A stretch of DNA of 6,521 bases from an uncultured Myxococcales bacterium (lineage in GTDB: Bacteria > Myxococcota_A > UBA9042). The notes beneath the pieces were generated by a model. That model saw only the letters and a list, made by a program, of their open reading frames with translations, was not told the DNA's origin and did no database searches. This document shows, one piece after another, positions 1 to 5,967 of the stretch. Every line of letters begins with the position of its first letter. Within the stretch, counting starts at the first letter, position 1. The translations under genes and the position numbers were made by a program. The stretch covers positions 1-6,521 of the forward strand of contig CALGHC010000831.1 in assembly GCA_937915965.1 (NCBI GenBank). Direction: 5' to 3'.

Positions 1-440
1 GTGGCCGAGGCCGCGTAGGGAAACGCGGCGGCGCCGGCCAGGAGCGCGTAGCGCGCCCGCGGCACCAGCTGTAGCGGCACCCGCGGCAGCTCGGAGTCCG
101 AGTCAACCGCGACGCCGATCCAAATGGGCGTCGCCTTGTCGAGGAGGTCGTCGGGGATCGAGTCCTCGATGGGGCCCGCGCCGACAGTGAGGCTGAAGAA
201 GCCGGAGTGCACTTGCGTGCCCTTGTAGCCCTTCTGCCACAGCGCCTTGTCGGCGTCCGCGGCGTCGTAGAGGGCCACCCAGACGACATAGGTGCCGTCG
301 GGGACTGGTCCGCCAGCGGCCGATCTCAGGATGCCGTGCATGGGCAGCTCGGCGGCCTGACTGGCAGCGGCTGGCGCCATCGTCAGGGCGGCAGCCATCA
401 GGGCGACCATAGACAGCAGGGACGGCAGGACTTGGCGCAT
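1..440 (-). CDS. Exported protein of unknown function, N-terminal part (3' end outside window)
   Basis: The reading frame opens with ATG at 440-438 and stays open to the window edge, giving 146 visible residues. The start is supported by GGAGG at 449-445, five to six bases upstream; an in-frame ATG at 461 lies upstream of that ribosome site and is less likely. Residues 1-26 form a signal peptide (MRQVLPSLLSMVALMAAALT, then an Ala-rich cleavage region), so the protein is probably exported. The mature part has the pattern HGILRSAAGGPVPDGTY, then LYD, a LW pair, SGFFSLTVG, IWIGVAVDSD, and ELPRVPL followed by ARYALLAGAAA. I recognise this as a module common at the N terminus of secreted or surface proteins, often ahead of repetitive or collagen/tail-fibre-like regions; the C-terminal part that would settle this is missing. 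It lies 272 bp downstream of ccsA on the same strand, too far to assume an operon. No link to the cytochrome genes can be shown. Confidence 0.82.
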   Translation of the reverse strand, partial: MRQVLPSLLSMVALMAAALTMAPAAASQAAELPMHGILRSAAGGPVPDGTYVVWVALYDAADADKALWQKGYKGTQVHSGFFSLTVGAGPIEDSIPDDLLDKATPIWIGVAVDSDSELPRVPLQLVPRARYALLAGAAAFPYAASA

Positions 441-579
441 GGTGCCTCCGGGCGGGTGCATGACGAGACAGTCAAGACTAGCGGAGGCGGGAGCGCCCGG
501 CAACTCGCCGCGGCGCGCACGAGCGTGCGGCGCTTTGCGGAGACGGCTATGATGACAAATGGTTGCGCTGCGCGGCTGC

Positions 580-706
580 CTGGCTGGCTTGGCCGGCTGT
601 CTGGCTGGCTTGGCCGGCTGCCTGGCTGGCTTGGCCGGCTGCGTGGCTGCCTGGCTGGCTTGGCTGGCTTGGCGGACTTTGCTGGCTTGGCGGACTTGGG
701 CGGGCT
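580..706. repeat. Tandem minisatellite: three 21-bp units running into 9-bp units
   Basis: Three near-identical 21-bp units beginning CTGGCTGGCTTGGCC occupy 580-600, 601-621 and 622-642, differing only in the last base. After GTGGCTGC (643-650) a truncated copy (651-670) leads into 9-bp units of the GGCGGACTT/TGCTGGCTT type (671-706), ending just short of the ccsA stop codon at 713. The array lies between ccsA and the leftmost gene, which is 272 bp away. On the plus strand it is open in a frame starting at ATG 549, preceded by GGAG at 539-542, and would encode a 57-residue Leu/Gly/Trp repeat ending at 722. I do not call this a gene, because any repeat with a period divisible by three tends to give open frames. 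The repeated GGCC/CCGG elements could fold, but I see no hairpin followed by a T-run, so no terminator is called. Confidence 0.85.
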
Positions 707-712
707 CGGGCG

Positions 713-1561
713 CTACTGGTAGACGTGAGCGCTCTGCTCAGCCGTCGGCAACAGGTTCATGCCGAGGTACGTGAAGATGATGGTCGCGAAGCCGAACACC
801 GTCAGCCACGCCGCTTGCTTCTCGCCGAAGCCCTTGGTGAAGCGCAGGTGTAGATACACGACGTAGACCAGCCACGACACCAGCGCCCAGTTCTCCTTGG
901 GGTCCCACACCCAATAGTCGCCCCAGGCGGCCTTTGCCCACAGCGAGCCCATCACCAGACCGGCCGTCAGCAACACAAAGGCGAAGAGGTTGGCGAGGTG
1001 CATGAAGCCCGCGTACGTCAGCGTCACCTCGCTGCCGCCTGCCCGGCGCACGTCGAACTTCGAGTTGGGCCGCAGCAGATGCAGGCACGCCGCGATGAAC
1101 GAGAAGAAGGCGGCGGCGTAGCCAAAGAAGTAGACGACGACGTGGGGGATGAACCAGACCGACTGCAACGCGGCGGGCAGGTTGACGATCTCGGCGTCTG
1201 TCTTGGTCAATGCGTAGATGAAGACCAGGAAGAGGAAGCCACCGGTGAGGAACCCAAACCAGGCGAGTCGGTAGTAGCGCTCGACCACCAGGTAGAGCAA
1301 CGCAGTGCACCACACGAAGAGCATGAGCGACTCGTACAGCGACTTGAACGGTGGCCGGCCGGCTTCGATCCAGCGGTTCACCAACAAGGCCGTTACCGCC
1401 GCGAACCCGGCGACAAAGAGCAGCGAACCCAGCATGCGCAACCACTTGCCCGCCTTGTTGATCGCCGTCAGGCCGTAGGCGCCAGCGGCGATGGGGAAGG
1501 CGCACATGGCGCCCAGAAAGAGAGCGGGCTGTTGGGCCAGGTTTTCAAGTAGTTCGTTCAT
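713..1561 (-). CDS. ccsA: Cytochrome c biogenesis protein CcsA/ResC (System II heme exporter and synthase subunit)
   Basis: This 282-residue polytopic inner-membrane protein of the heme-handling family works with ResB to move heme to the periplasmic side and attach it to apocytochrome c. The family signature is clear. WGDYWVWDPKENW at 213-225 is the Trp-rich WWD heme-binding loop. GRPPFKSLYESLMLFVW (68-84) matches the conserved PF-x-x-YES segment. Conserved histidines are visible at 140 (WFIPH), 238 (YLHLR) and 279 (AHVY, near the C terminus), equivalent to the external and membrane heme ligands of the family. About eight hydrophobic segments are present, and the length is usual for ResC. I chose the ATG at 1561 because it overlaps the resB stop as ATGA, implying translational coupling. 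A longer open frame reaches 1657, but its extra 32 residues are Arg-rich and overlap resB in another frame. Databases name this subunit inconsistently as CcsA, CcsB or ResC. Confidence 0.95.
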   Translation of the reverse strand: MNELLENLAQQPALFLGAMCAFPIAAGAYGLTAINKAGKWLRMLGSLLFVAGFAAVTALLVNRWIEAGRPPFKSLYESLMLFVWCTALLYLVVERYYRLAWFGFLTGGFLFLVFIYALTKTDAEIVNLPAALQSVWFIPHVVVYFFGYAAAFFSFIAACLHLLRPNSKFDVRRAGGSEVTLTYAGFMHLANLFAFVLLTAGLVMGSLWAKAAWGDYWVWDPKENWALVSWLVYVVYLHLRFTKGFGEKQAAWLTVFGFATIIFTYLGMNLLPTAEQSAHVYQ

Positions 1562-3735
1562 GCTGGCACCTCCGCGCCGCCGGCTGCGTCGACATCCGCC
1601 CTGCCTGTGCCGGTGTCTGGCTTGGGTGGACGCGGTTTGCGTCGCCCCCGCTCCCACCAGGGCGTCCAGCCGCGCAGGGTGACGGTGTGCAACACCCCGT
1701 ACATCAGGACCCAGAAGAAGAAATAGACCACCGGCAGACCCGGGTCGTAGACCACCTGCAGGCCGCTATAGCGCGGATTGTCCGGGTCGTAGTTCGATTG
1801 GTAGAAATCGTGGCCGCCGTAGCTCAGCGGGTGGTTGACCTGCATGAGCTGGGTCAGCACCGGCTTGCCGCCGTCGACGATGGTCACTGTGCTCTTGTAG
1901 TTGCGCACGCTGTTGGGCTTCTCGCTGTAGACGAGGATGCGGTCCTGGGCGATCGCGATGGGCTCGCTCTCGCCGGCGAACATCATCACCGTCGCGATGT
2001 CCGCGCCCTTGCGGATCTCGATCTCGACGCCGCGGTGGCTGGGGCCGGCCGCCGCTTCCTTCCAGCCGCGCTGCCGAACCGCCCGCTCCAGCGGCGCATC
2101 GACCGTGAGCATCGCCGTGCTGCCGGCGAAGGGAGCGAACGCCTTGCCCCACAGCAGCGGCGACCGGCTGAGGACCTCGCCGTTGGCCACCTCGACGCGT
2201 TCGGCCGTCTTGCCGACCAACACCAGCGAGCGCTCGACGGTGTTGGCGGTCGGCTGAAAGTGAAACACCAGCTCGCTCGCGGTCTCGTGCTTGCCGCGCC
2301 GCATCATCTCGCGCATGTCGGCACGCGCGAAGAGGTACTCCTTCTTGGCGGCGTCGGGGGGCGTGCCCTCGGTCAAGACCCGCACGGCCAGCGCCGGGTT
2401 GTTGGGGCTGTTGGAGCGCGAGAACGCCTCGTGCGTAGTCGAGTCGAGCGCGAAATCGGCCAGCAGGGCCTCGACGGCGACCGCCCGCCCGTCGGCGAGA
2501 GTGACAGTCTTGCCGATCTCGACGGGAATGCGCACGCCGTTGGCTTCGATCTGCAACGGAGCCTCGGCCGACTGCCGAGCGAGCTTTGCCAGCTGATCCG
2601 CAGATGGCGCGGTCCACACAAAGCGCACCTCGGACCTGCCTTCGTCGAGGGTCAGCCACGAGTCATTGCTGCCGGGTCGTGCCAGCCAGCCCTCGCCGCC
2701 GGGATCCTGACCGACGCGCAGCGTGACGCGGGCGGCCTGGGAGATGTCGCCCTGGGCGGCGCTCGCCGGTGCCGGTACCCAGGTGTCGATCCGCTCGGCC
2801 CGCTCGAAGACGCGCTTGACGGTGATCGCCATCTCCGAGCCGGGGCCGGGCGCGCCGGCTGCCTCGCCAGCCACGGGAGCGTCCGCGCCGACGACCTCGT
2901 AGCCGTCACCTTTCTTCTTGTACGTGTAGAGTTTGAACTCGGGCTCGTAGTGCTCGAGCTCGAAACCGTCGAGGCGGACCTCGAAGGGCATCTGTGCCCG
3001 GTCACCGGCGACGGCGCTGCGGCTCTTCTCGACGATGTAGCTTGAGGCGCTCTCGCCGATCTCCAGGTGCACCATCCCCTTGCGTCCGCTCATGGAGCCT
3101 ACCATCGCGCCGGCGAGGATCGCGATGATCGACGTGTGGCTGAGCAACAGGCCAAAGTTGCGCCACCTCAGCATGGTCCGCCGCCGCCGCATCACGGTCG
3201 CGACCGACGTGACAATGACCAGCACCATCAGCAGCACAAACGGGTAGCTGTGGAAGACATCGTCGAGATGCAGGGCCTGCAACAGCGCGCCCATCGATGG
3301 GTAGCGTTGCTGGAAGGCCGACGGCCCTAGATCCTGGAGGATCACCGTGCCCAGCCCCGTGCCCACCAGGATGGCAGCCAGCACGACCACGCCCGAGCGC
3401 GCCGAAGCGAGGTAGCGGTACAGCTCGTCGCGGGCGAACCAGCTGCCGGCCGCGACCACCACGCCAACCGCTAGCCAGCCACCAGAGAGCACGGCGACGC
3501 TCGTGGCGCCCGGACCCTCCATGAACCACTGCAGGAGCACCGCCGCGACCAGCAAGACCGCCAGGTAGCCGGCTTGGCCCAGCCAACTCGCTCGTGTCAG
3601 CCAGGCCTCCTCGCGCGGCCGGCGCCTTGCCGGGCCTGCGGGCGTCGTTGACGTCTCTTGATTCGACGCTCCGCTGTCGGCGGTCGACGGTGCGTCGAGC
3701 TGGATCGCGCCCCCCTTGCCGTGCTTGCGACTCAT
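1558..3735 (-). CDS. resB: Cytochrome c biogenesis protein ResB/Ccs1 (System II), N-terminally extended
   Basis: This 725-residue membrane protein is the apocytochrome-binding partner of CcsA in System II maturation. Family features are the membrane segment after RYLASARSGVVVLAAILVG (108-126), the DVFHSYPFVLL segment (159-169), and FGLLLSHTSIIAILAGAMVG (194-213) with the conserved His at 200. A large periplasmic domain (about 220-660) follows, including HDFYQSNYD near its end, then a last helix (about 666-686) with His at 683. The Ser/Thr-rich head and two additional hydrophobic helices (about 54-71 and 78-98) precede the canonical first helix, and a Pro/Lys/Arg-rich tail follows the last one. 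The protein is therefore longer than typical ResB (Bacillus ResB is roughly 540 residues). The start is ATG at 3735, with GGAGG six bases upstream (3746-3742). The stop overlaps the ccsA start by four bases. A -24/-12 type promoter sits about 80 bp upstream of the start. The thiol-redox partners ResA and CcdA are not in the window. Confidence 0.94.
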   Translation of the reverse strand: MSRKHGKGGAIQLDAPSTADSGASNQETSTTPAGPARRRPREEAWLTRASWLGQAGYLAVLLVAAVLLQWFMEGPGATSVAVLSGGWLAVGVVVAAGSWFARDELYRYLASARSGVVVLAAILVGTGLGTVILQDLGPSAFQQRYPSMGALLQALHLDDVFHSYPFVLLMVLVIVTSVATVMRRRRTMLRWRNFGLLLSHTSIIAILAGAMVGSMSGRKGMVHLEIGESASSYIVEKSRSAVAGDRAQMPFEVRLDGFELEHYEPEFKLYTYKKKGDGYEVVGADAPVAGEAAGAPGPGSEMAITVKRVFERAERIDTWVPAPASAAQGDISQAARVTLRVGQDPGGEGWLARPGSNDSWLTLDEGRSEVRFVWTAPSADQLAKLARQSAEAPLQIEANGVRIPVEIGKTVTLADGRAVAVEALLADFALDSTTHEAFSRSNSPNNPALAVRVLTEGTPPDAAKKEYLFARADMREMMRRGKHETASELVFHFQPTANTVERSLVLVGKTAERVEVANGEVLSRSPLLWGKAFAPFAGSTAMLTVDAPLERAVRQRGWKEAAAGPSHRGVEIEIRKGADIATVMMFAGESEPIAIAQDRILVYSEKPNSVRNYKSTVTIVDGGKPVLTQLMQVNHPLSYGGHDFYQSNYDPDNPRYSGLQVVYDPGLPVVYFFFWVLMYGVLHTVTLRGWTPWWERGRRKPRPPKPDTGTGRADVDAAGGAEVPA

Positions 3736-3816
3736 TTCCTGCCTCCGTCTCTGCCCGGCGGCGCGTCAAGAACGGCGCGTGCCTGGTATCTGGGGAAGGT
3801 CCCCGCTGGTCGGATG

Positions 3817-3832
3817 TGCAACTTGCGTGCCA
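3817..3832 (-). promoter_or_regulatory. Sigma-54 (-24/-12) promoter for the resB-ccsA operon
   Basis: Read on the minus strand the sequence is TGGCACGCAAGTTGCA, which fits the sigma-54 consensus TGGCACG-N4-TTGC[A/T] at every defined position, with the invariant GG and GC dinucleotides ten bases apart. The start of transcription would fall near 3806, leaving a leader of about 70 bases before the resB ATG at 3735. Sigma-54 promoters need an ATP-dependent enhancer-binding activator, so transcription would be switched rather than constitutive. A full match located by chance in an intergenic region and correctly oriented is improbable, but this is a sequence match only. Confidence 0.72.
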
Positions 3833-3844
3833 TGGAATCAGGCG

Positions 3845-3874
3845 GCGGGCGGGGGGCGATTCACAGCCGCCCGC
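3845..3874. repeat. GC-rich inverted repeat beside a G8 tract, upstream of the resB promoter
   Basis: GCGGGCGG at 3845-3852 is the exact reverse complement of CCGCCCGC at 3867-3874, with a 14-base spacer, and a run of eight G follows at 3876-3883. It lies just upstream of the -24 element at 3832-3830, outside the predicted resB transcript, so it is not a terminator for that operon. It could be a protein-binding dyad or a cruciform-prone element; its role is unknown. Confidence 0.4.
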
Positions 3875-3970
3875 AGGGGGGGGTAACGACCACTTGGGGC
3901 GCCATAACGTGTCACGACGGCCACGTCCACCCACGGGCAGGGGTCGGGAACTCTGAACAGTGGCGGATGC

Positions 3971-4002
3971 TGCGGAATTCTACCCACCAAGGTGCGGAAT
4001 CC
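3971..4002. promoter_or_regulatory. Candidate shared upstream activator site (spaced direct repeat)
   Basis: TGCGGAATTC (3971-3980) and TGCGGAATCC (3993-4002) match at nine of ten positions and begin 22 bp apart, about two helical turns, so both copies face the same side of the DNA. A small dyad CACC-AA-GGTG (3985-3994) lies between and partly inside them. The element lies about 140-170 bp upstream of the minus-strand -24 box and about 90-120 bp upstream of the plus-strand one. Those are distances typical for sigma-54 enhancer sites. The assignment rests on position and repetition only; many activators of this class bind inverted repeats instead. Confidence 0.3.
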
Positions 4003-4088
4003 TCCCCGGCGCGCAGGGACGCACGCCGGCCGATCTTGTAATCTTCGGTAATTACGCTATATCTGGGCCGCTTGCGTGGACAGGACAA

Positions 4089-4104
4089 CGGCATGACAAT
4101 TGCA
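4089..4104 (+). promoter_or_regulatory. Sigma-54 (-24/-12) promoter for the cytochrome-porin operon
   Basis: CGGCATGACAATTGCA matches TGGCACG-N4-TTGC[A/T] at ten of twelve defined positions and keeps the invariant GG and GC ten bases apart, with a perfect TTGCA -12 element. Transcription would begin near 4115, giving a leader of about 120 bases before the cytochrome ATG. Its pairing with a full consensus promoter on the other strand of the same intergenic region strengthens both calls. A weaker sigma-70-like pair (TTGTAA, 16 bp, TATATC at 4036-4063) lies just upstream and could be used instead or as well. Confidence 0.55.
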
Positions 4105-4164
4105 ACTCGTCGCGGTATTCGCGGGCGGCAAAGCCCGGGACCGCACGGCCGGTTCGCTGCTGCA

Positions 4165-4182
4165 GGCCGCTTCCTCGCGGCC
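4165..4182 (+). other. Possible stem-loop in the cytochrome leader
   Basis: GGCCGC (4165-4170) and GCGGCC (4177-4182) can pair around a TTCCTC loop, inside the predicted 5' leader and about 55 bases before the ATG at 4237. A smaller GGGC/GCCC pair lies at 4123-4136. There is no following T-run, so it is not a terminator, and I cannot match it to a known riboswitch. Such hairpins are common by chance at this base composition. Confidence 0.25.
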
Positions 4183-4236
4183 GGGTGTACGTGACCGCCC
4201 ACGCCGACCGTCCGCGCTGCGCTTTCGGAGTCGCCC

Positions 4237-5967
4237 ATGTCCACAACAATTGCGAAGAAGCTCCCGGTGGTGGCCCGGCCCGCGAGGGCCGCCGTCTCGC
4301 CGCCCGGCCTGCACGGCACGCCTAGTTTGCCCGGCTTGCCCGGCTTGGTCAGCTTGGTCGGTCTGCTCGGCTTGGTCGGTCTGGCTGCGGCTGGCTGCGA
4401 CAACGCCCGCGACTGGCATCCTGCCAACGTCGACGGCCAGTCTGCCGACCCGGCGACCTGCACGGCTTGCCACGGCAACACCGACAACTCCGCCCCGCCC
4501 CAGGCCGTCGGTGGCGCGGTCGCCAACACAGACCAGGGCGTCGGCGCCCACCAGGCGCATCTGTCCAAGGCCGGCGTCGCCTGCGCGACTTGCCACATCG
4601 TGCCCACCGCCGTTCACGACCCGGGGCACATCGACGACGACGACGGCCTGGCCGAGGTGACCTTCTCGGGGCTGGCGTTGGCCAATGGCGCCACGCCCAC
4701 CTGGGACGTCGGCACGGCGACCTGCTCGGCGACCTGGTGTCATGGGGGCGGCCTCAAGGAGACCTCGCGCGGCAAGATCGCCGCGCCGATGTGGTACTCG
4801 GTCGACGGCACGGTCAAGACCTGCGGGGCGTGCCACGGCTCCCCCCCCGGCGCGCCGCACCCGCAGAAGAGCGACTGCAGCCAGTGCCACGCGACGACGG
4901 TGTTCAGCGGCAATGTCCTGATCAGCGGTGGCACCCACCTCGACGGCGAGGTCGAGGTTGTGCTCGCGGCCCACGTGGGCTGCGATGGCTGCCACGGCGC
5001 CCCGCCCGCGGCCCCTCATCCCCAGGTCCAGCTGTGCGCAGGTTGTCATAGCGCCACGGTCGCTGCTGACGGTGCCTTGGTCGACGGCGGTCCGCATCGA
5101 AACGGCGCGGTGGACGTCGTGCTCGGCGCAGACGCGCCTTGCACGGGCTGCCACGGCGCACCGCCAACAGAGAAACATCCCAAGTTCAACAAGTGCGAGC
5201 TGTGCCACGCCACTACCGTCGAGGCCGGTCCGGCGCTGATCGAGGGGGGAACGCACCGCAATGGCAAGGTCGACTTTGCCCTCGCCACCACCGACTGCAA
5301 CGCGTGCCACAGCGCGCCGCCGGCGTGGCCGCATCCGCAGATGAAGCTCTGCGGACGGTGCCACAGCGAGACCGTCGACGCCGACGGCGCGATCATCCCC
5401 GGCGGCGCCCACGTCAACCTGAAGATCGACATGCAGCTGCCCACCGAATGCAACGCATGCCACGGCTCAGCCGATTCGCCGGCGCCGCCGCCGGACCACA
5501 ACGGCGAGACCGACCCGACCCTGCCCACGGTGGGCGCCCACGCGGCCCACCTCTCGCCGTCCAACTACCGCGGCGTCGGCTTCGAGTGCGACACCTGCCA
5601 CAAACTACCCGAGAGCGTCGACGCCGAAGGTCATCTCGATGGCACGCTGCACACGGTCAGCTTCCCGGGCGAGCCGGCTCGTTGGAACGGCGCAGTGCCG
5701 GCGTACGACCCGAAGACCCAGACCTGCTCGAACTCGTACTGCCATGGCTGGACGACGCCAGGCGGGACCCTGCCCAAGCCGAAATGGACGGACCAGGACC
5801 TGACCTGCGACGGCTGCCACAGCACACCGCCGGCCGACACCTTCCACGCCAAGATTGGAAGCTCGCTCGCCGGCTGCGAAGGTTGTCACCCCGAGACCAT
5901 CTCCGCTGGGGCCCTCGACCTCCAGGGCGGCAAGCACATCAACGGCAAGGTGGAGGTGCAGCTATGA
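4237..5967 (+). CDS. Sixteen-heme c-type cytochrome lipoprotein (CXXCH/CX4CH family)
   Basis: This 576-residue exported cytochrome probably carries electrons at the outer membrane. I count fourteen CXXCH motifs, with first Cys at 75, 116, 196, 214, 249, 267, 302, 320, 354, 372, 405, 451, 524 and 547. Two CX4CH motifs add CSATWCH at 163 and CSNSYCH at 497, making sixteen hemes. CXXCH/CX4CH mixtures typify a family known from Geobacter relatives. About 21 further histidines, many in GAH-x-AHL, PHPQ and GGTH contexts, are enough for bis-His ligation of every heme. The N terminus has a long basic region, a Leu/Gly core and a lipobox ending AAGC, so Cys54 should be lipidated; Asp55 follows. GGAG at 4227-4230, six bases before the ATG, supports the start. 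Residues 75-248 and 405-576 are related five-heme blocks around three two-heme modules. The gene has no MtrC-like or OmcB-like extra domain that I can see. It overlaps the barrel gene by four bases. Confidence 0.95.
   Translation: MSTTIAKKLPVVARPARAAVSPPGLHGTPSLPGLPGLVSLVGLLGLVGLAAAGCDNARDWHPANVDGQSADPATCTACHGNTDNSAPPQAVGGAVANTDQGVGAHQAHLSKAGVACATCHIVPTAVHDPGHIDDDDGLAEVTFSGLALANGATPTWDVGTATCSATWCHGGGLKETSRGKIAAPMWYSVDGTVKTCGACHGSPPGAPHPQKSDCSQCHATTVFSGNVLISGGTHLDGEVEVVLAAHVGCDGCHGAPPAAPHPQVQLCAGCHSATVAADGALVDGGPHRNGAVDVVLGADAPCTGCHGAPPTEKHPKFNKCELCHATTVEAGPALIEGGTHRNGKVDFALATTDCNACHSAPPAWPHPQMKLCGRCHSETVDADGAIIPGGAHVNLKIDMQLPTECNACHGSADSPAPPPDHNGETDPTLPTVGAHAAHLSPSNYRGVGFECDTCHKLPESVDAEGHLDGTLHTVSFPGEPARWNGAVPAYDPKTQTCSNSYCHGWTTPGGTLPKPKWTDQDLTCDGCHSTPPADTFHAKIGSSLAGCEGCHPETISAGALDLQGGKHINGKVEVQL
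4327..4389 (+). repeat. Nine-bp minisatellite encoding the signal-peptide core of the cytochrome
   Basis: Seven 9-bp units related to TTGGTCGGT run in frame from 4327: TTGCCCGGC twice, TTGGTCAGC, TTGGTCGGT, CTGCTCGGC, TTGGTCGGT, then a diverged CTGGCTGCG. They encode Leu-x-Gly triplets (LPGLPGLVSLVGLLGLVGLA, residues 31-50), which form the hydrophobic core just before the lipobox Cys54. Unit number changes would lengthen or shorten the signal peptide without shifting the frame. The motif GGCTTGG is shared with the array at 580-706. Confidence 0.75.
4822..5448 (+). repeat. Four tandem two-heme modules within the cytochrome gene
   Basis: Modules of 53, 53, 52 and 51 codons start at the Cys residues 196, 249, 302 and 354 (DNA 4822, 4981, 5140 and 5296). 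Each reads C-x-x-CH-[GS]-[AS]-PP, a PHPQ-like segment (KHPK in the third), C-x-x-CH-[AS]-x-TV, then GG-x-H (GGAH in the fourth), and an alternating Val/Asp strand leading to the next module. Each supplies two heme motifs and at least two spare histidines, so a module could be self-sufficient in axial ligands. A fifth, more diverged copy closes the protein at residues 524-576 (5806-5964). The nucleotide copies have drifted, which suggests old duplication. Confidence 0.85.

Larger units (their letters stand above)
3736..4236. other. Divergent intergenic control region between resB and the multiheme cytochrome gene
   Basis: This 501-bp stretch separates two outward-facing operons, and I find no credible gene in it; the open frames crossing it continue antisense into its neighbours. 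It holds, in order, the resB leader (3736 to about 3805), a minus-strand -24/-12 promoter (3817-3832), an inverted repeat next to a run of eight G (3845-3883), and a short CGTG-T-CACG dyad (3908-3916). These are followed by a spaced direct repeat (3971-4002), a locally AT-rich patch (about 4034-4063, roughly two-thirds A+T), a plus-strand -24/-12 promoter (4089-4104) and a cytochrome leader of about 120 bases with a possible stem-loop. The density of signals suggests a shared regulatory hub; function is inferred. Confidence 0.75.

Noticed and set aside
513..536. Hairpin CGCAC-GAGC-GTGCG followed by TTT on the plus strand, a possible terminator.
   Set aside because: The stem needs a bulge to extend, the T-run is only three bases, and no plus-strand gene lies upstream for it to terminate.
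1562..1657. Upstream extension of ccsA to a start at 1657.
   Set aside because: The added residues are Arg-rich, unlike a membrane protein N terminus, and overlap resB; the ATGA junction at 1561-1558 gives a normal start.
1687..3045. Plus-strand open frame of 452 codons antisense to resB.
   Set aside because: It has low-complexity His/Arg/Asp/Ala-rich content, and the opposite strand has clear ResB family motifs throughout.
4036..4063. Sigma-70-like promoter TTGTAA, 16 bp, TATATC on the plus strand.
   Set aside because: The -10 matches only four of six consensus positions and the whole lies in the one AT-rich patch. The -24/-12 element at 4089-4104 fits better, so it is kept only as an alternative.
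4093..4194. Short open frame starting MTIATRRGI and ending LAAGCT before a stop, resembling a tiny lipoprotein.
   Set aside because: Its ATG lies inside the predicted -24 element and upstream of the predicted transcript start; there is no convincing ribosome site.
4115..4236. Possible cyclic-dinucleotide (GEMM) riboswitch in the cytochrome leader, suggested by GGCAAAGCC at 4126-4135 and by the known link of such riboswitches to Geobacter cytochromes.
   Set aside because: The second conserved half, with its paired GGCAAAC-type segment and tetraloop-capped stem, is not found in order, so the match is a short string only.
4057..5463. Long minus-strand open frame of 468 codons antisense to the cytochrome.
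   Set aside because: It is a GC-rich shadow: Arg/Ala/Gly-rich with no recognisable domain, while the plus strand encodes sixteen ordered heme motifs.
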